The notes beneath the pieces are model-generated. The model ran no database searches. It saw only the letters and a program-made list of their open reading frames with translations, and was not told where the DNA came from. DNA of 64,000 nt from an uncultured Clostridia bacterium (GTDB lineage: Bacteria; Bacillota_A; Clostridia; TANB77; CAG-508). The position numbers and the translations under genes are program-made. This document shows positions 53,807-62,755 of this stretch, one piece after another (position 1 is the first letter of the stretch; each line of letters begins with the position of its first letter). The stretch lies in contig CANQQF010000001.1 of NCBI GenBank assembly GCA_947625985.1, positions 52,408 through 116,407 of the forward strand, written 5' to 3'.

Positions 53807-55159
53807 TTACATATTAAAATATTGTAAGCTTCTATTGGCTAGTTCCTTATATCTAAGTTTTTTATCTTTTATTCTTTTTCCCTCTAGTTCTGGAAGTATT
53901 CCAAAATTAGCATTCATAGGCTGAAATTTTTCATTTGGTGTTGATATATATTTGCTAAGAGATCCTATCATTGTTTTATCTGAAAATATTACTTTTTCTT
54001 TATTTTGTAGTTGATTAATAGCATTTAAAGCTGCAACTATTCCTGATGCAATTGATTCTACATATCCTTCTACTCCTGATATTTGCCCTGCAAAATATAT
54101 ATTTTTATTTGTTTTTAAATTATATGTATTATCTAATAGTCTACTTCCATTTATATATGTATTTCTATGCATTACTCCATATTTTATAAATTCTGCATTT
54201 TTTAGTCCTGGAATTCTTGAAAATATACGTTTTTGCTCTCCAAATTTCAAGTTTGTTTGGAATCCTACCATATTATAAATACTTCCCTGGGAATCATCTT
54301 GACGAAGCTGTACTATTGCATAAGGTCTTTTTGCTGTTCTTGGGTCATCAAATCCTACTGGCTTTAATGGTCCAAACCTTAATGTATCTATTCCTCTTTT
54401 TGCCATTATTTCAATTGGCATACAGCCTTCAAATATTTCCTTTTTTTCAAATTCATGTAATGTTGCAACTTCTGCTTCTACAAGTTCTTTCCAAAATTGT
54501 TCATATTGTTTTTGATTCATTGGTAGATTTATATAACTTGGTGTTTGTTTTGCTTGACGTTCTTTCCACTCTTCAATTGTTTCATCTTTCTTTTTTTCTT
54601 GTTCATAACGATCACCAAAAAAGGCTATAGAAAAATCTATACTATCTTTTTGAATTATAGGTGCAGCTGCATCATAAAAATACAATTGTTCTACACCTGT
54701 AATTTCACCTATTTGTTTTGCAAGTTCTTCAGATGTAAGTGGACCTGTAGCTATTATTACAATTCCTTTTTCTGCCATAGTTTTTACATCTGTAACTTCT
54801 TCATTAATTATTTCAATATTTGGATTATTCTTTATTTCATCTGTTATTCTTTTTGAAAATATCTCTCTATCTACTGCTAACGCTTGCCCTGCTGGGACAC
54901 TTGTTTCATCAGCAATATGAATTAATAAAGAGTCAAGTTTCCTTAACTCTTCTTTTAATAGACCACATGCATTTGTTAATAAATTTGATTTAAAAGAATT
55001 GCTACATACTATTTCTGCTAAATTAGGATTATGATGTGCTGGTGTGTATTTCTTTGGTTTCATTTCATATAATTTTACTTTTATACCCTTTTTAGCTATT
55101 TGATATGCAGCTTCAGAACCTGCTAAGCCACCGCCTATTACAGTTATATATTCTTTCAT
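53807..55159 (-). CDS. trmFO: Methylenetetrahydrofolate-tRNA-(uracil-54) methyltransferase TrmFO
   Basis: A 450-residue FAD/folate-dependent enzyme that makes m5U54 in the T-loop of tRNA. The Rossmann motif VIGGGLAGSEAA (about 7-18), the MKPxKxTPAHHxxxLAEIVCSNSFKS segment and the C-terminal GQISGVEGYVESIASG motif are diagnostic of TrmFO. Length is normal. The ribosome-binding site AAAGGA is rather far from the ATG. Palindromic elements occupy the upstream gap. Confidence 0.95.
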   Translation of the reverse strand: MKEYITVIGGGLAGSEAAYQIAKKGIKVKLYEMKPKKYTPAHHNPNLAEIVCSNSFKSNLLTNACGLLKEELRKLDSLLIHIADETSVPAGQALAVDREIFSKRITDEIKNNPNIEIINEEVTDVKTMAEKGIVIIATGPLTSEELAKQIGEITGVEQLYFYDAAAPIIQKDSIDFSIAFFGDRYEQEKKKDETIEEWKERQAKQTPSYINLPMNQKQYEQFWKELVEAEVATLHEFEKKEIFEGCMPIEIMAKRGIDTLRFGPLKPVGFDDPRTAKRPYAIVQLRQDDSQGSIYNMVGFQTNLKFGEQKRIFSRIPGLKNAEFIKYGVMHRNTYINGSRLLDNTYNLKTNKNIYFAGQISGVEGYVESIASGIVAALNAINQLQNKEKVIFSDKTMIGSLSKYISTPNEKFQPMNANFGILPELEGKRIKDKKLRYKELANRSLQYFNM

Positions 55160-55191
55160 TTCTTTAAATATTATCCTTTCTTTTTTCTATC

Positions 55192-55335
55192 TAAGCAATC
55201 TAATATTAAATTATTAAAACTTTGTTGTCACAATCCACAAAAATATTTTTATATGTAGATTGCTCCAAATCGCACTTCGCTAATGCTACGTTTGGTCGCT
55301 AACGTAGTTTTAAAAATTTAATATTAGATTGCTTA
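55192..55335. repeat. 144-bp palindromic (MITE-like) element
   Basis: The ends are a perfect 21-bp inverted repeat beginning TAAGCAATC and closing GATTGCTTA, extended to about 30 bp (AAAACT/AGTTTT). The interior holds a CTACGTT/AACGTAG hairpin. TTCTAT occurs immediately outside both ends (offset by one or two bases) and could be a target-site duplication. No ORF is present. Confidence 0.75.
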
Positions 55336-55339
55336 TTCT

Positions 55340-55428
55340 ATAAAATATAATTAATTTTTAAAGTGCTGCGCAGTTTGGAACACCTTAGGTGTTACAGTAA
55401 AGCACTAAAAAAATTAATTATATTTTAT
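55340..55428. repeat. 89-bp second palindromic element
   Basis: The 28-bp arms (ATAAAATATAATTAATTTTT... and its complement) match at 26 positions and include AGTGCT/AGCACT. The centre has a nested AACACC/GGTGTT hairpin. It sits 4 bp from the previous element, just upstream of trmFO and downstream of the helicase gene. Confidence 0.75.
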
Positions 55429-55444
55429 ATTTATATATTTTATT

Positions 55445-58400
55445 TTAGTTAAACAAACTCAAAATATCTTCTTTAGATAATTTATTAGCAAATACTGTTT
55501 CAGTATCTAACATATTGTCAATCAATTCTGCTTTACGTTGTTGTATATCATATATTTTTTCTTCAATTGTATTTTTTGTTATTAATTTATATACTTGCAC
55601 ATTTTTCTTTTGACCTATTCTATATGCTCTGTCTGTTGCTTGATTTTCAGCAGATAGATTCCACCATGGATCATAGTGGATTACAATATCTGCTCCTGTT
55701 AAGTTTAGTCCTGTTCCTCCTGCTTTTAATGAAATTAAAAATACTTTTATGTTTTTGTTTTCATTAAATTCATCTACTAAGTCTAATCTTTCATCAACTT
55801 TTGTTGATCCTGTTAATTTAAAATATTTAATATTTTTTTCTTTTAGTCTTTCCTCTATTATGTCAAACATTGATGTATAACTTGAAAATAGCAATATTTT
55901 ATGTCCTCCATTTGTTGCATCTGTTACTATTTCCATACATTGATCTAATTTACTACTTCCATCGCTATAGTCTTTTATGAATAACGATGGATGACAGCAT
56001 ATCTGTCTTAAACGTGTTAATGCTGCAAGTATTTTCATTTGGTTATTTTTAAATGCTATTGGATCTATTCTCATCTCCTCAGCTATTTCTTGTTTTGCTT
56101 GCGCTAGATAACTTAAATATAAATTTTCTTGTTCTTCTTTCATTTCACTTGTTAATACTGTTACACTTTTATCAGGTAATTCTGTTAATACTTCTGCCTT
56201 TGTCCTTCTTAGTACAAATGGCTGTATTAAAGCTTTTAGTTTTTCCATTGCTTTTGGGTTTTCTTCTCTTATTATTGGAAGTTCATATTTTGCTTTGAAT
56301 CTATTATAGTCAAACAAATATCCTGGCATAATAAAATCGAATATTGACCATAACTCTGAAAGAGAATTTTCTATTGGTGTTCCTGTTAGTGCATATCTCG
56401 TATCTGCTTTTATTTCTTTTATTGATTTTGCGTTTTGTGTTGTACTATTTTTTAAATATTGTGCTTCATCTGCTATAACATAACGGAACTTATAATCTTT
56501 TTCTTTATATAATTCTATGTCTCTTTTTAATAGGTCATATGATGTTATTATTACATCATAATCTTTAATTTTATCTATTTGCCTTTTTCTTTCCTGTGCA
56601 TTTCCTCTTATTACTAATGTTTTTAATTTACTTGTGAATTTCTTAGCTTCATTTTGCCAATTAAGTGTTAGTGAACTAGGAGATATGACAAGACTTGCTC
56701 TTTTTTCTGTTGGTATTAATACTTCTTGTCCTACTATCATATCTGGGCTATTTATCTCAAAACTTTCTATATAGTCTACTATTACTGATAATATTTGGAT
56801 AGTTTTACCAAGTCCCATATCATCTGCTAGTATTCCACCAAATTTGTAATCATCTAATGTTTTTAGCCATTTAAATCCTGTTTTTTGGTAATACCTTAAA
56901 GTTTTTTCCAATGATTTTGGTATTTTTAATTCTTCAACATTTTCTTTATCTAAATTTTGTACTAATTTTTTGTATTCATAGTCTTTCTTTACTTCTGTTC
57001 CTTTTATTTGTTTTAGTAATTCATTTAGATACATTGCTCTATAAACAGGTACTTTTACTTCTCCACTTTTTAGTTGTTCTGGCTTAATTTCCATTCCATT
57101 TATTAATTTTTCAATAAAGCTAATTTCTTTACTATTTTGTATATCAATAAATTCACCTGTTTTTAGTCTATAATACTTTTTCTTTTCTTCATATCTTTTT
57201 ATTATATCTTCTATTTCATCAGGATTTATATTAAAATCTTTTATATTTATTGTCAATAATCCACTTTGTAGTTTCACACCAATATTTCCTATTTTAGGTT
57301 GTTTTATTTGTTTTGTTTTAAATCTGTCTGTTGCAAGTATTTCAAGTTTTTGTGCATACTTAGGTATGTCATTAATTATAAAGTCATATATTTTATCATC
57401 TTCTGGCAATACAAATCTTAAATTCTTAGCATCAAATCTAAAACCTGTCTTTTTAAACATATTAAGATTTTTGGTTTCTTTTATTATATTGCGCGGAAAA
57501 TCAACTTTAGCTTTCTCATCTAATGGATTAATTTCTTCTTTTCCATAATAGAATCTTAGATCTGCTATTAAATACCCTTTATCATCAAAATCTAAGTATA
57601 CTTTTGTTATTAAATGTTGTGGTTTATATTTTTTTAGTTCTTCTTTGTCTATGTTTTCTATTTGTATTGCATTTTTCACTTTAGGTATTATTATAGAAAA
57701 TAAATCTTTTAAATCTTCTTCTCCTAATTTTACTTCATTTATATATTGACTTCTAAATACTTCTAATAAGTTTAAATTTGTTTCTTCAAATTCTTTGCTA
57801 CAACGATGTAATCTTCCTTTTTTTAATATATATTTATATTGTTTTCCTGTTATTATCCTAACTTTAAATATTTCTACATTTGGTTTAATTATATATTCTT
57901 TATCATCTTCTTTAGTCAAAATAAATTGGATATTTGGATTTTCTTCTACAAATTCTATATTTTCAGATTTTCCGTCTATTTGGAATTTTACTATTTCCCC
58001 TGATAATATTTCAAATAGTTCATCAATTCCGTTGTTTCCTATAATTATTCTAGATGCATCAAAATTATTTGATGGATAATTATAATTATTATTTGTGCTT
58101 GAGTTTGTTATTTTTATCGTTTCCCCATGTTTTAATATAAAATCTAATAGTTTTTGGCTTCTTTCATTAAACACTTCTTTTCTATGTGTAAAGTGTGCTT
58201 TTTCACCATATCTATAATATTCTTTATTTAACATTCTGTCATAGAATTCTGAAATATCTTTTATTTTATATTTTTTGTTCTTTCCTATTCTAAATTCTAT
58301 TTTCATGTTGCCTGTGAATTTATCGAATATTATTGTTGGTTCTATATCAACACTAGCTAAATCTTTTTCTTTAACTCCCTCTTCATCGCCATCTAATATT

Positions 58401-58459
58401 TCTATCTCTTCGTTATAAAATATATTTACTAGCTGTTTAAACCTCTTATATTTTTGCAT
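55445..58459 (-). CDS. SNF2-family DNA-dependent ATPase/helicase
   Basis: A 1004-residue protein with an N-terminal bacterial SNF2-associated region (about 1-500, basic and beta-rich) and a C-terminal two-lobe SNF2 ATPase. Walker A is DDMGLGKT (about 546-553), Walker B/DEAQ is near 664, the TGTPIEN motif III lies near 693, and motif VI QATDRAYRIGQ is near 935-945. The family remodels nucleic acid-protein complexes using ATP; bacterial members of this long form have no settled role. It has its own promoter and no obvious partner gene, and no SWIM zinc motif was seen. Confidence 0.92.
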   Translation of the reverse strand: MQKYKRFKQLVNIFYNEEIEILDGDEEGVKEKDLASVDIEPTIIFDKFTGNMKIEFRIGKNKKYKIKDISEFYDRMLNKEYYRYGEKAHFTHRKEVFNERSQKLLDFILKHGETIKITNSSTNNNYNYPSNNFDASRIIIGNNGIDELFEILSGEIVKFQIDGKSENIEFVEENPNIQFILTKEDDKEYIIKPNVEIFKVRIITGKQYKYILKKGRLHRCSKEFEETNLNLLEVFRSQYINEVKLGEEDLKDLFSIIIPKVKNAIQIENIDKEELKKYKPQHLITKVYLDFDDKGYLIADLRFYYGKEEINPLDEKAKVDFPRNIIKETKNLNMFKKTGFRFDAKNLRFVLPEDDKIYDFIINDIPKYAQKLEILATDRFKTKQIKQPKIGNIGVKLQSGLLTINIKDFNINPDEIEDIIKRYEEKKKYYRLKTGEFIDIQNSKEISFIEKLINGMEIKPEQLKSGEVKVPVYRAMYLNELLKQIKGTEVKKDYEYKKLVQNLDKENVEELKIPKSLEKTLRYYQKTGFKWLKTLDDYKFGGILADDMGLGKTIQILSVIVDYIESFEINSPDMIVGQEVLIPTEKRASLVISPSSLTLNWQNEAKKFTSKLKTLVIRGNAQERKRQIDKIKDYDVIITSYDLLKRDIELYKEKDYKFRYVIADEAQYLKNSTTQNAKSIKEIKADTRYALTGTPIENSLSELWSIFDFIMPGYLFDYNRFKAKYELPIIREENPKAMEKLKALIQPFVLRRTKAEVLTELPDKSVTVLTSEMKEEQENLYLSYLAQAKQEIAEEMRIDPIAFKNNQMKILAALTRLRQICCHPSLFIKDYSDGSSKLDQCMEIVTDATNGGHKILLFSSYTSMFDIIEERLKEKNIKYFKLTGSTKVDERLDLVDEFNENKNIKVFLISLKAGGTGLNLTGADIVIHYDPWWNLSAENQATDRAYRIGQKKNVQVYKLITKNTIEEKIYDIQQRKAELIDNMLDTETVFANKLSKEDILSLFN

Positions 58460-58500
58460 TTTTTAGTCATACCTCTCTACATTACTTTTTCTGACAAAGT

Positions 58501-58529
58501 ATTATATACTATTTTATAAAAAAATGCAA
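58501..58529 (-). promoter_or_regulatory. SigA promoter of the SNF2 gene
   Basis: TTGCAT (58524-58529), a 17-bp spacer and TATAAT (58501-58506) on the minus strand. Confidence 0.65.
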
Positions 58530-58562
58530 CTTTTGTTTAGAATTTACGGTGTTTTTTAATTT

Positions 58563-58601
58563 AAAAAGAAGATATTTATCTTTTTGATAAATATCTTCTT
58601 T
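58563..58601 (-). terminator. Rho-independent terminator after the Spo0E-like gene
   Basis: AAAGAAGATATTTATC pairs perfectly with GATAAATATCTTCTTT (16 bp, 5-base loop) and is followed by TT-rich sequence, 6 bases past the stop. Confidence 0.8.
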
Positions 58602-58606
58602 GAATT

Positions 58607-58756
58607 TTATATTATGTTAGAATTTTCTTTTAAGTAATATTTAGCTATTAGTTCATCTAATTCTACACTTATTTTTAGAATTGTTTCGTAATCTTTTCCA
58701 GATATAATGCTCTCGTTTAACTCATTTCGTAATTTACAAATTTCTTCATTTAACAT
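58607..58756 (-). CDS. Spo0E-like aspartyl-phosphate phosphatase (49 aa)
   Basis: MLNEEICKLRNELNESI... then ISVELDELIAKYY. The SxELDxLI signature and the short two-helix hairpin form match the Spo0E family, which dephosphorylates Spo0A~P and delays sporulation. AGGAG lies 8 bases before ATG 58756, better than the in-frame ATG 6 bases earlier. It has its own promoter and terminator. It suggests a spore-forming or Spo0A-containing host. Family assignment is by motif and length only. Confidence 0.75.
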   Translation of the reverse strand: MLNEEICKLRNELNESIISGKDYETILKISVELDELIAKYYLKENSNII

Positions 58757-58798
58757 ATCCATCTCTCCTTTTTTTGCAATATGTCTTTCAATATTTAT

Positions 58799-58827
58799 AA
58801 ATTACCATATTTTTCCACTAGAGTCAA
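58799..58827 (-). promoter_or_regulatory. Promoter of the Spo0E-like gene
   Basis: TTGACT (58822-58827), a 17-bp spacer and TAATTT (58799-58804) on the minus strand. Confidence 0.5.
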
Positions 58828-58917
58828 TAATTTATAGCACAGTTTCTTATATTTCGTACAAGGAATTAATTTGTTTTTCGACAGCATTTAATATAAAAAA
58901 TGTATTTGTTTCATTTT

Positions 58918-60189
58918 CTAACTTTTTACTATTGAAATTACCATCTTATCCTCTTTAAATATATTATTTAGTAACTGCTCAACATATTCTAAATTTATAA
59001 TTTCAATCTCTTCTAGGTAATCAAAACTGTTTATTCCTTTAAAACTATCTGCTAAAAACATTCTTGCAATATCTGCAACGTCATCATATTCTTTTATATA
59101 TGAACCATAAACACTTTTTTTAATTCTCTCAAAATCTTCTTTTTTTATTCCCTCTTGTTTAAATTTTTCTACTTCTTTTTTAAACTCCTCATATACTTTC
59201 TCTGGATCATTAGCTTGTCCTGTCAATAGTATGTGAGCATATTGTTTTGTAAACTCAAATTCTGAGCTTGGTATACCATAAATAATTCCTTCGTTGTATA
59301 ACCTTTTATATAATTCTGAACTTTTGCCAAATATTAAATCTGACAATATTTGTATTCCTAGATGTGTTTTTACTGTTTCTTCTTCTTGAAGTGGTGAAAC
59401 TTTTATTCCTATTGTGTATAAAGGAATACTTACTTGCATTTGTTGTTCTACCCTTTCTTTTACTATACTTTCTGGTTCTTCAGGATATATTCTTTTAATT
59501 TCACCATTTGCTTTTTTGTCAATTAATCTTTTTTTGATTTCTTCTAATAAGTCTTCTGGTACAAAATCTCCGCATGCTACAAAAGTCATATTTGATGGGT
59601 TATAAAAAGTGTTGTAACACTTGTATAATATATCTTTATCTATATGACTTATTGTTTCTATTGTTCCTGTTATATCTAATTTTACAGGGTGTTCATGGTA
59701 CATTGCTTCTAAAGCGTTTAAATATACTCTCCATTCTGGATAGTCATCATACATCATTATTTCTTGTCCAATGATTCCTTTTTCTTTTTCAACATTTTCA
59801 TCTGTAAAGTATGGATGTTGTACATAGTCCATTAACTCATCTAGTGCTTCATAAAAGTTATCAATTCCTTCAAATAAATAAGCAGTATGATCATTTGTTG
59901 TATAAGCATTTGCATTTACTCCTAATGAGGTTAATGTGTCTAAGCTATTTGTTCCATTTTCTTGTTCAAACATTTTATGTTCCAAAAAATGTGCTACTCC
60001 TTTTGGTACTTCAATTGGCTCTTCTTCTCCAGGTACTACAAAAGTACTTTCATTTGAACCATATTTTGTTCCCCAAATTACATATTTTTTTTGTATGTCT
60101 TTTTTGGGTATTATCATAACTGTTAAACCATTTTCTAATTTTTCTATATAAACTTTTTCTTTAACTTTAAGATTTTCAATAATTTGCAT
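58918..60189 (-). CDS. M16 family zinc peptidase (YmfH-like)
   Basis: A 423-residue insulinase-family peptidase. The inverted zinc motif HFLEH (67-71) and a downstream Glu near 143 (GQEIMMY) supply zinc ligands and catalytic base. The second M16 half is present (about 200-400). It forms a pair with the next gene upstream, which lacks the zinc motif, as in Bacillus ymfF/ymfH; such pairs act as heterodimers. The gap between them is 38 bp. Substrate unknown. Confidence 0.88.
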   Translation of the reverse strand: MQIIENLKVKEKVYIEKLENGLTVMIIPKKDIQKKYVIWGTKYGSNESTFVVPGEEEPIEVPKGVAHFLEHKMFEQENGTNSLDTLTSLGVNANAYTTNDHTAYLFEGIDNFYEALDELMDYVQHPYFTDENVEKEKGIIGQEIMMYDDYPEWRVYLNALEAMYHEHPVKLDITGTIETISHIDKDILYKCYNTFYNPSNMTFVACGDFVPEDLLEEIKKRLIDKKANGEIKRIYPEEPESIVKERVEQQMQVSIPLYTIGIKVSPLQEEETVKTHLGIQILSDLIFGKSSELYKRLYNEGIIYGIPSSEFEFTKQYAHILLTGQANDPEKVYEEFKKEVEKFKQEGIKKEDFERIKKSVYGSYIKEYDDVADIARMFLADSFKGINSFDYLEEIEIINLEYVEQLLNNIFKEDKMVISIVKS

Positions 60190-60227
60190 AATTATAACTT
60201 TCTCCTCTCTTACTTTCTTAAGATTTA

Positions 60228-61508
60228 CTAATTTTTAAGAAAGTATATAGTGTTAATATTAATAGATTTCGCAACATTTATAACATCTTCACGAGTTACA
60301 CTTTCAATTTTATTCATATATTCTTCTAAAGATACATCCTCAGCTTCTGTCATCTCTTGTCCAAAACAATATGTTATTTGTGAATCTTGTTCATCATATA
60401 CTGTTTTTAGTCCTTCTGTAATCACTTTTTTAGCCTCTTTTAGATCTGTATCTGTAAAATTTCCTTCCTCCATATCTTTTACTTGTTCTCTTATAATTTT
60501 TAGAGCTTTTTCGTAGTTTCCTATTTCTATTCCTGAGTTTATAAATATTGTATTTTTATGTCTTAAATAACTTGAACTTGCAACATATGCTAAGTGTGCT
60601 TTTTCTCTAACATTTTGGAACATCTTAGAGTTTGCACTTCCTCCTAATATCGCATTATACACAACTGCATTGTATTTTTCTTGTTCTTTCTCTATATCAA
60701 TATCTAAACCTAACACTAGCTTTCCTTGAGTTACTTCCATTGATTCTTCTATAATTTTTTCATTACCACTAGTATTTCTTTTCTCTATTTTTACTGGTGA
60801 ATATTTTGCTTCTCTTTCTTGAAGCCTCTTTACGTTTTCGTCCTCATTTATTAAGTTTAATATCTTTTCATTTTCAGGTATATTCCCTGATACATATATA
60901 TCTATTTTACAATTTTGAATTAATTGTTTATAGTGTTCATATAATTCCTTGTTTTCTATTTTTTGAATATCTTCTATTGCACCATATTTATATAATCCAA
61001 ATGGCTCGTCTTTATACATTTCTTCAATGCATCTATTTAAAGCATATTGGGCTTTATTGTCTTTCCTTCCTTCAATTATTTGTGTTAGTGTATTTTTTTC
61101 TTGTTCAAAATACTCTTGTTTAAATGTTCCATTTTCTTCAAGTGGATTTAATGCAATTTCTAGGATTAATTTAATAGCTTCTTTCCACATTTCTTCACTA
61201 GATTGTGGAAGAAATTCATCATTTATTGTTTCTATATAAAATTTAAATACTTGATTGTTTCCTATTTTATCTAATCCACAATCAAAATATCCTCCATACA
61301 TTCCTTCTAGTTTTTTACTTAACTCATCTTGTGATGGAATATTTTTTGTACCTCTTCTTAATAATAAAGATATTAACGCATTCTTAGTAGCATTTTCCTT
61401 GTTTAAGTCTGTAGTAAAAAACATTGCTATTAAATTTGTTTTAAATTTATCTATATTTATTGTATGAAGTTTAATCCCTTTTTTTATTTCTGTTTTTATG
61501 TCTTTCAT
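60228..61508 (-). CDS. M16 family inactive partner subunit (YmfF-like)
   Basis: A 426-residue M16-fold protein. At the position of HxxEH it reads LLLRRGTKNIPSQDELSKKLE with no zinc ligands, so it is probably the non-catalytic partner. The later segment LGGSANSKMFQNVREKAHLAY is the typical R/Y substrate-binding region of M16 C-domains. GGAGG lies 7 bases before the ATG. It is cotranscribed with the zinc-bearing subunit. Confidence 0.87.
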   Translation of the reverse strand: MKDIKTEIKKGIKLHTINIDKFKTNLIAMFFTTDLNKENATKNALISLLLRRGTKNIPSQDELSKKLEGMYGGYFDCGLDKIGNNQVFKFYIETINDEFLPQSSEEMWKEAIKLILEIALNPLEENGTFKQEYFEQEKNTLTQIIEGRKDNKAQYALNRCIEEMYKDEPFGLYKYGAIEDIQKIENKELYEHYKQLIQNCKIDIYVSGNIPENEKILNLINEDENVKRLQEREAKYSPVKIEKRNTSGNEKIIEESMEVTQGKLVLGLDIDIEKEQEKYNAVVYNAILGGSANSKMFQNVREKAHLAYVASSSYLRHKNTIFINSGIEIGNYEKALKIIREQVKDMEEGNFTDTDLKEAKKVITEGLKTVYDEQDSQITYCFGQEMTEAEDVSLEEYMNKIESVTREDVINVAKSININTIYFLKN

Positions 61509-61555
61509 TTACTTTCCTCCATTTCCTTTCTTTTTATTATACTTATTTTTTTACA

Positions 61556-61584
61556 ATTATATTCCTTAATTGTATTTTTTTCAA
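61556..61584 (-). promoter_or_regulatory. SigA promoter of the M16 peptidase pair
   Basis: TTGAAA (61579-61584), a 17-bp spacer and TATAAT (61556-61561) on the minus strand. Confidence 0.7.
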
Positions 61585-61600
61585 GAATCAAAGTTATTAA

Positions 61601-61630
61601 AAAAAAATCCAGCGTTATAGCTGGATTTTT
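61601..61630 (-). terminator. Rho-independent terminator after the SDR gene
   Basis: AAAAATCCAGC and GCTGGATTTTT form an 11-bp stem, followed by more T on the minus strand, just past the stop. Confidence 0.85.
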
Positions 61631-61635
61631 GAATA

Positions 61636-62367
61636 TTAAGTTATTATCCATCCTCCGTTAATTGAGATAATTTGCCCAGTTGTGTAGTTATCTTCAATTA
61701 ACCATTCAATACATTTAGCAACATCCTGTGGTTTACCAATTCTTTCTAAGGCAATTTGTTCTTTAATTTGTTTCAATTCTTCCTTAGTCCATTCGGCATT
61801 CATATCTGTATTAATCATGCCTGGAGCAACTGAATTTACTCTTATATTTGATGGACCAAGTTCTTTTGCCATACTTTTTGTTAAAGCATCAATTCCCGCC
61901 TTTGTAATTGCATATACTGATTCCATACATGCACCAACTAATCCCCAAACAGATGAAATATTTACAATACAACCACTTTTTTGGCTTATCATAATATCTG
62001 CAACTTCACGTATCATAGCAAATGCTGAATACAAATTTGTATTTATTATTTTGTTCCATTCTTCATCTGTAACATCTGTTATCAGGCCATATTGAGAAAT
62101 TCCAGCATTGTTTACTAAAATATCTATCCTTTTGTATTTATCTATAGTATATTTTACTAATGCTTTCACTTCTTCTTTTTTTGATACATCTGCTGAAAAA
62201 ATATCAATATATGATCCTTCTTGCTTTAATTCTTTCTGTAATTTGATTAAGTTTTCTTTGTTGTAATCTGCAACAACTACTGTTACATTTTTCCGAACTA
62301 ATCCTTCAACAATTGCTTTTCCGATACCTTTTGCTCCACCTGTTACAATTGCTATCTTAGTATTCAT
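61636..62367 (-). CDS. Short-chain dehydrogenase/reductase (FabG/YmfI-like)
   Basis: A 243-residue NAD(P)-dependent SDR. The TGGAKGIG nucleotide-binding loop, NNAG, catalytic Ser (VNISSVWG), YAITK (Tyr and Lys) and the PGMINTDM segment are all present. MNTKIAIVTGG at 62367 is the start because AAGGAG lies 8 bases upstream; a longer open frame adds 13 residues across that site. In Bacillus an SDR gene (ymfI) also neighbours ymfF/ymfH; here it lies upstream with its own terminator. Substrate unknown; 3-oxoacyl-ACP reductase is possible. Confidence 0.9.
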   Translation of the reverse strand: MNTKIAIVTGGAKGIGKAIVEGLVRKNVTVVVADYNKENLIKLQKELKQEGSYIDIFSADVSKKEEVKALVKYTIDKYKRIDILVNNAGISQYGLITDVTDEEWNKIINTNLYSAFAMIREVADIMISQKSGCIVNISSVWGLVGACMESVYAITKAGIDALTKSMAKELGPSNIRVNSVAPGMINTDMNAEWTKEELKQIKEQIALERIGKPQDVAKCIEWLIEDNYTTGQIISINGGWIIT

Positions 62368-62397
62368 ATGTTCTACTCCTTTATATTCGATTGTATT

Positions 62398-62426
62398 ATT
62401 ATACAATGTTTTGCTGTTTTTTTCAA
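62398..62426 (-). promoter_or_regulatory. SigA promoter of the SDR gene
   Basis: TTGAAA (62421-62426), a 17-bp spacer and TATAAT (62398-62403) on the minus strand. Confidence 0.7.
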
Positions 62427-62436
62427 GTTTATAGCT

Positions 62437-62472
62437 ACAAAAAAAATAGCTTAAATAAGCTATTCTTTTTTT
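62437..62472 (-). terminator. Rho-independent terminator after rpsU
   Basis: AATAGCTT and AAGCTATT, followed by T8 on the minus strand. Confidence 0.8.
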
Positions 62473-62481
62473 ATGTATTAA

Positions 62482-62652
62482 TTAAAATTTTCTTTTCCTT
62501 GCAGCTTCTGATTTTTTCTTTCTTCTTACACTAGGTTTTTCATAGTGTTCTCTTTTACGAACTTCCTGCATAACTCCAGCTCTAGCACATTGTCTTTTAA
62601 ACTTTCTTAGAGCTTCTTCTATATTACCATCTTTTACTTTTACCTCTGACAT
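62482..62652 (-). CDS. rpsU: 30S ribosomal protein S21
   Basis: A 56-residue basic protein. [24 protein letters not shown] and [14 protein letters not shown] are diagnostic of S21. GGAAGGGGGG lies 7 bases before the ATG. It is transcribed alone, from a near-consensus promoter to a terminator. Upstream is nrdG, not the dnaG/rpoD genes seen in enterobacteria. Confidence 0.96.
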   Translation of the reverse strand: MSEVKVKDGNIEEALRKFKRQCARAGVMQEVRKREHYEKPSVRRKKKSEAARKRKF

Positions 62653-62726
62653 CTATTTTCCCCCCTTCCGGCCATACACAATAAAAATGTATGTGGGACT
62701 TATTATTAGTTCCTATAACGTAATAT

Positions 62727-62755
62727 ATTATACATAAATCGCTATTATTTGTCAA
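62727..62755 (-). promoter_or_regulatory. Near-consensus SigA promoter of rpsU
   Basis: TTGACA (62750-62755), a 17-bp spacer ending in TG and TATAAT (62727-62732). The -35 overlaps the 3' end of nrdG. Confidence 0.85.
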
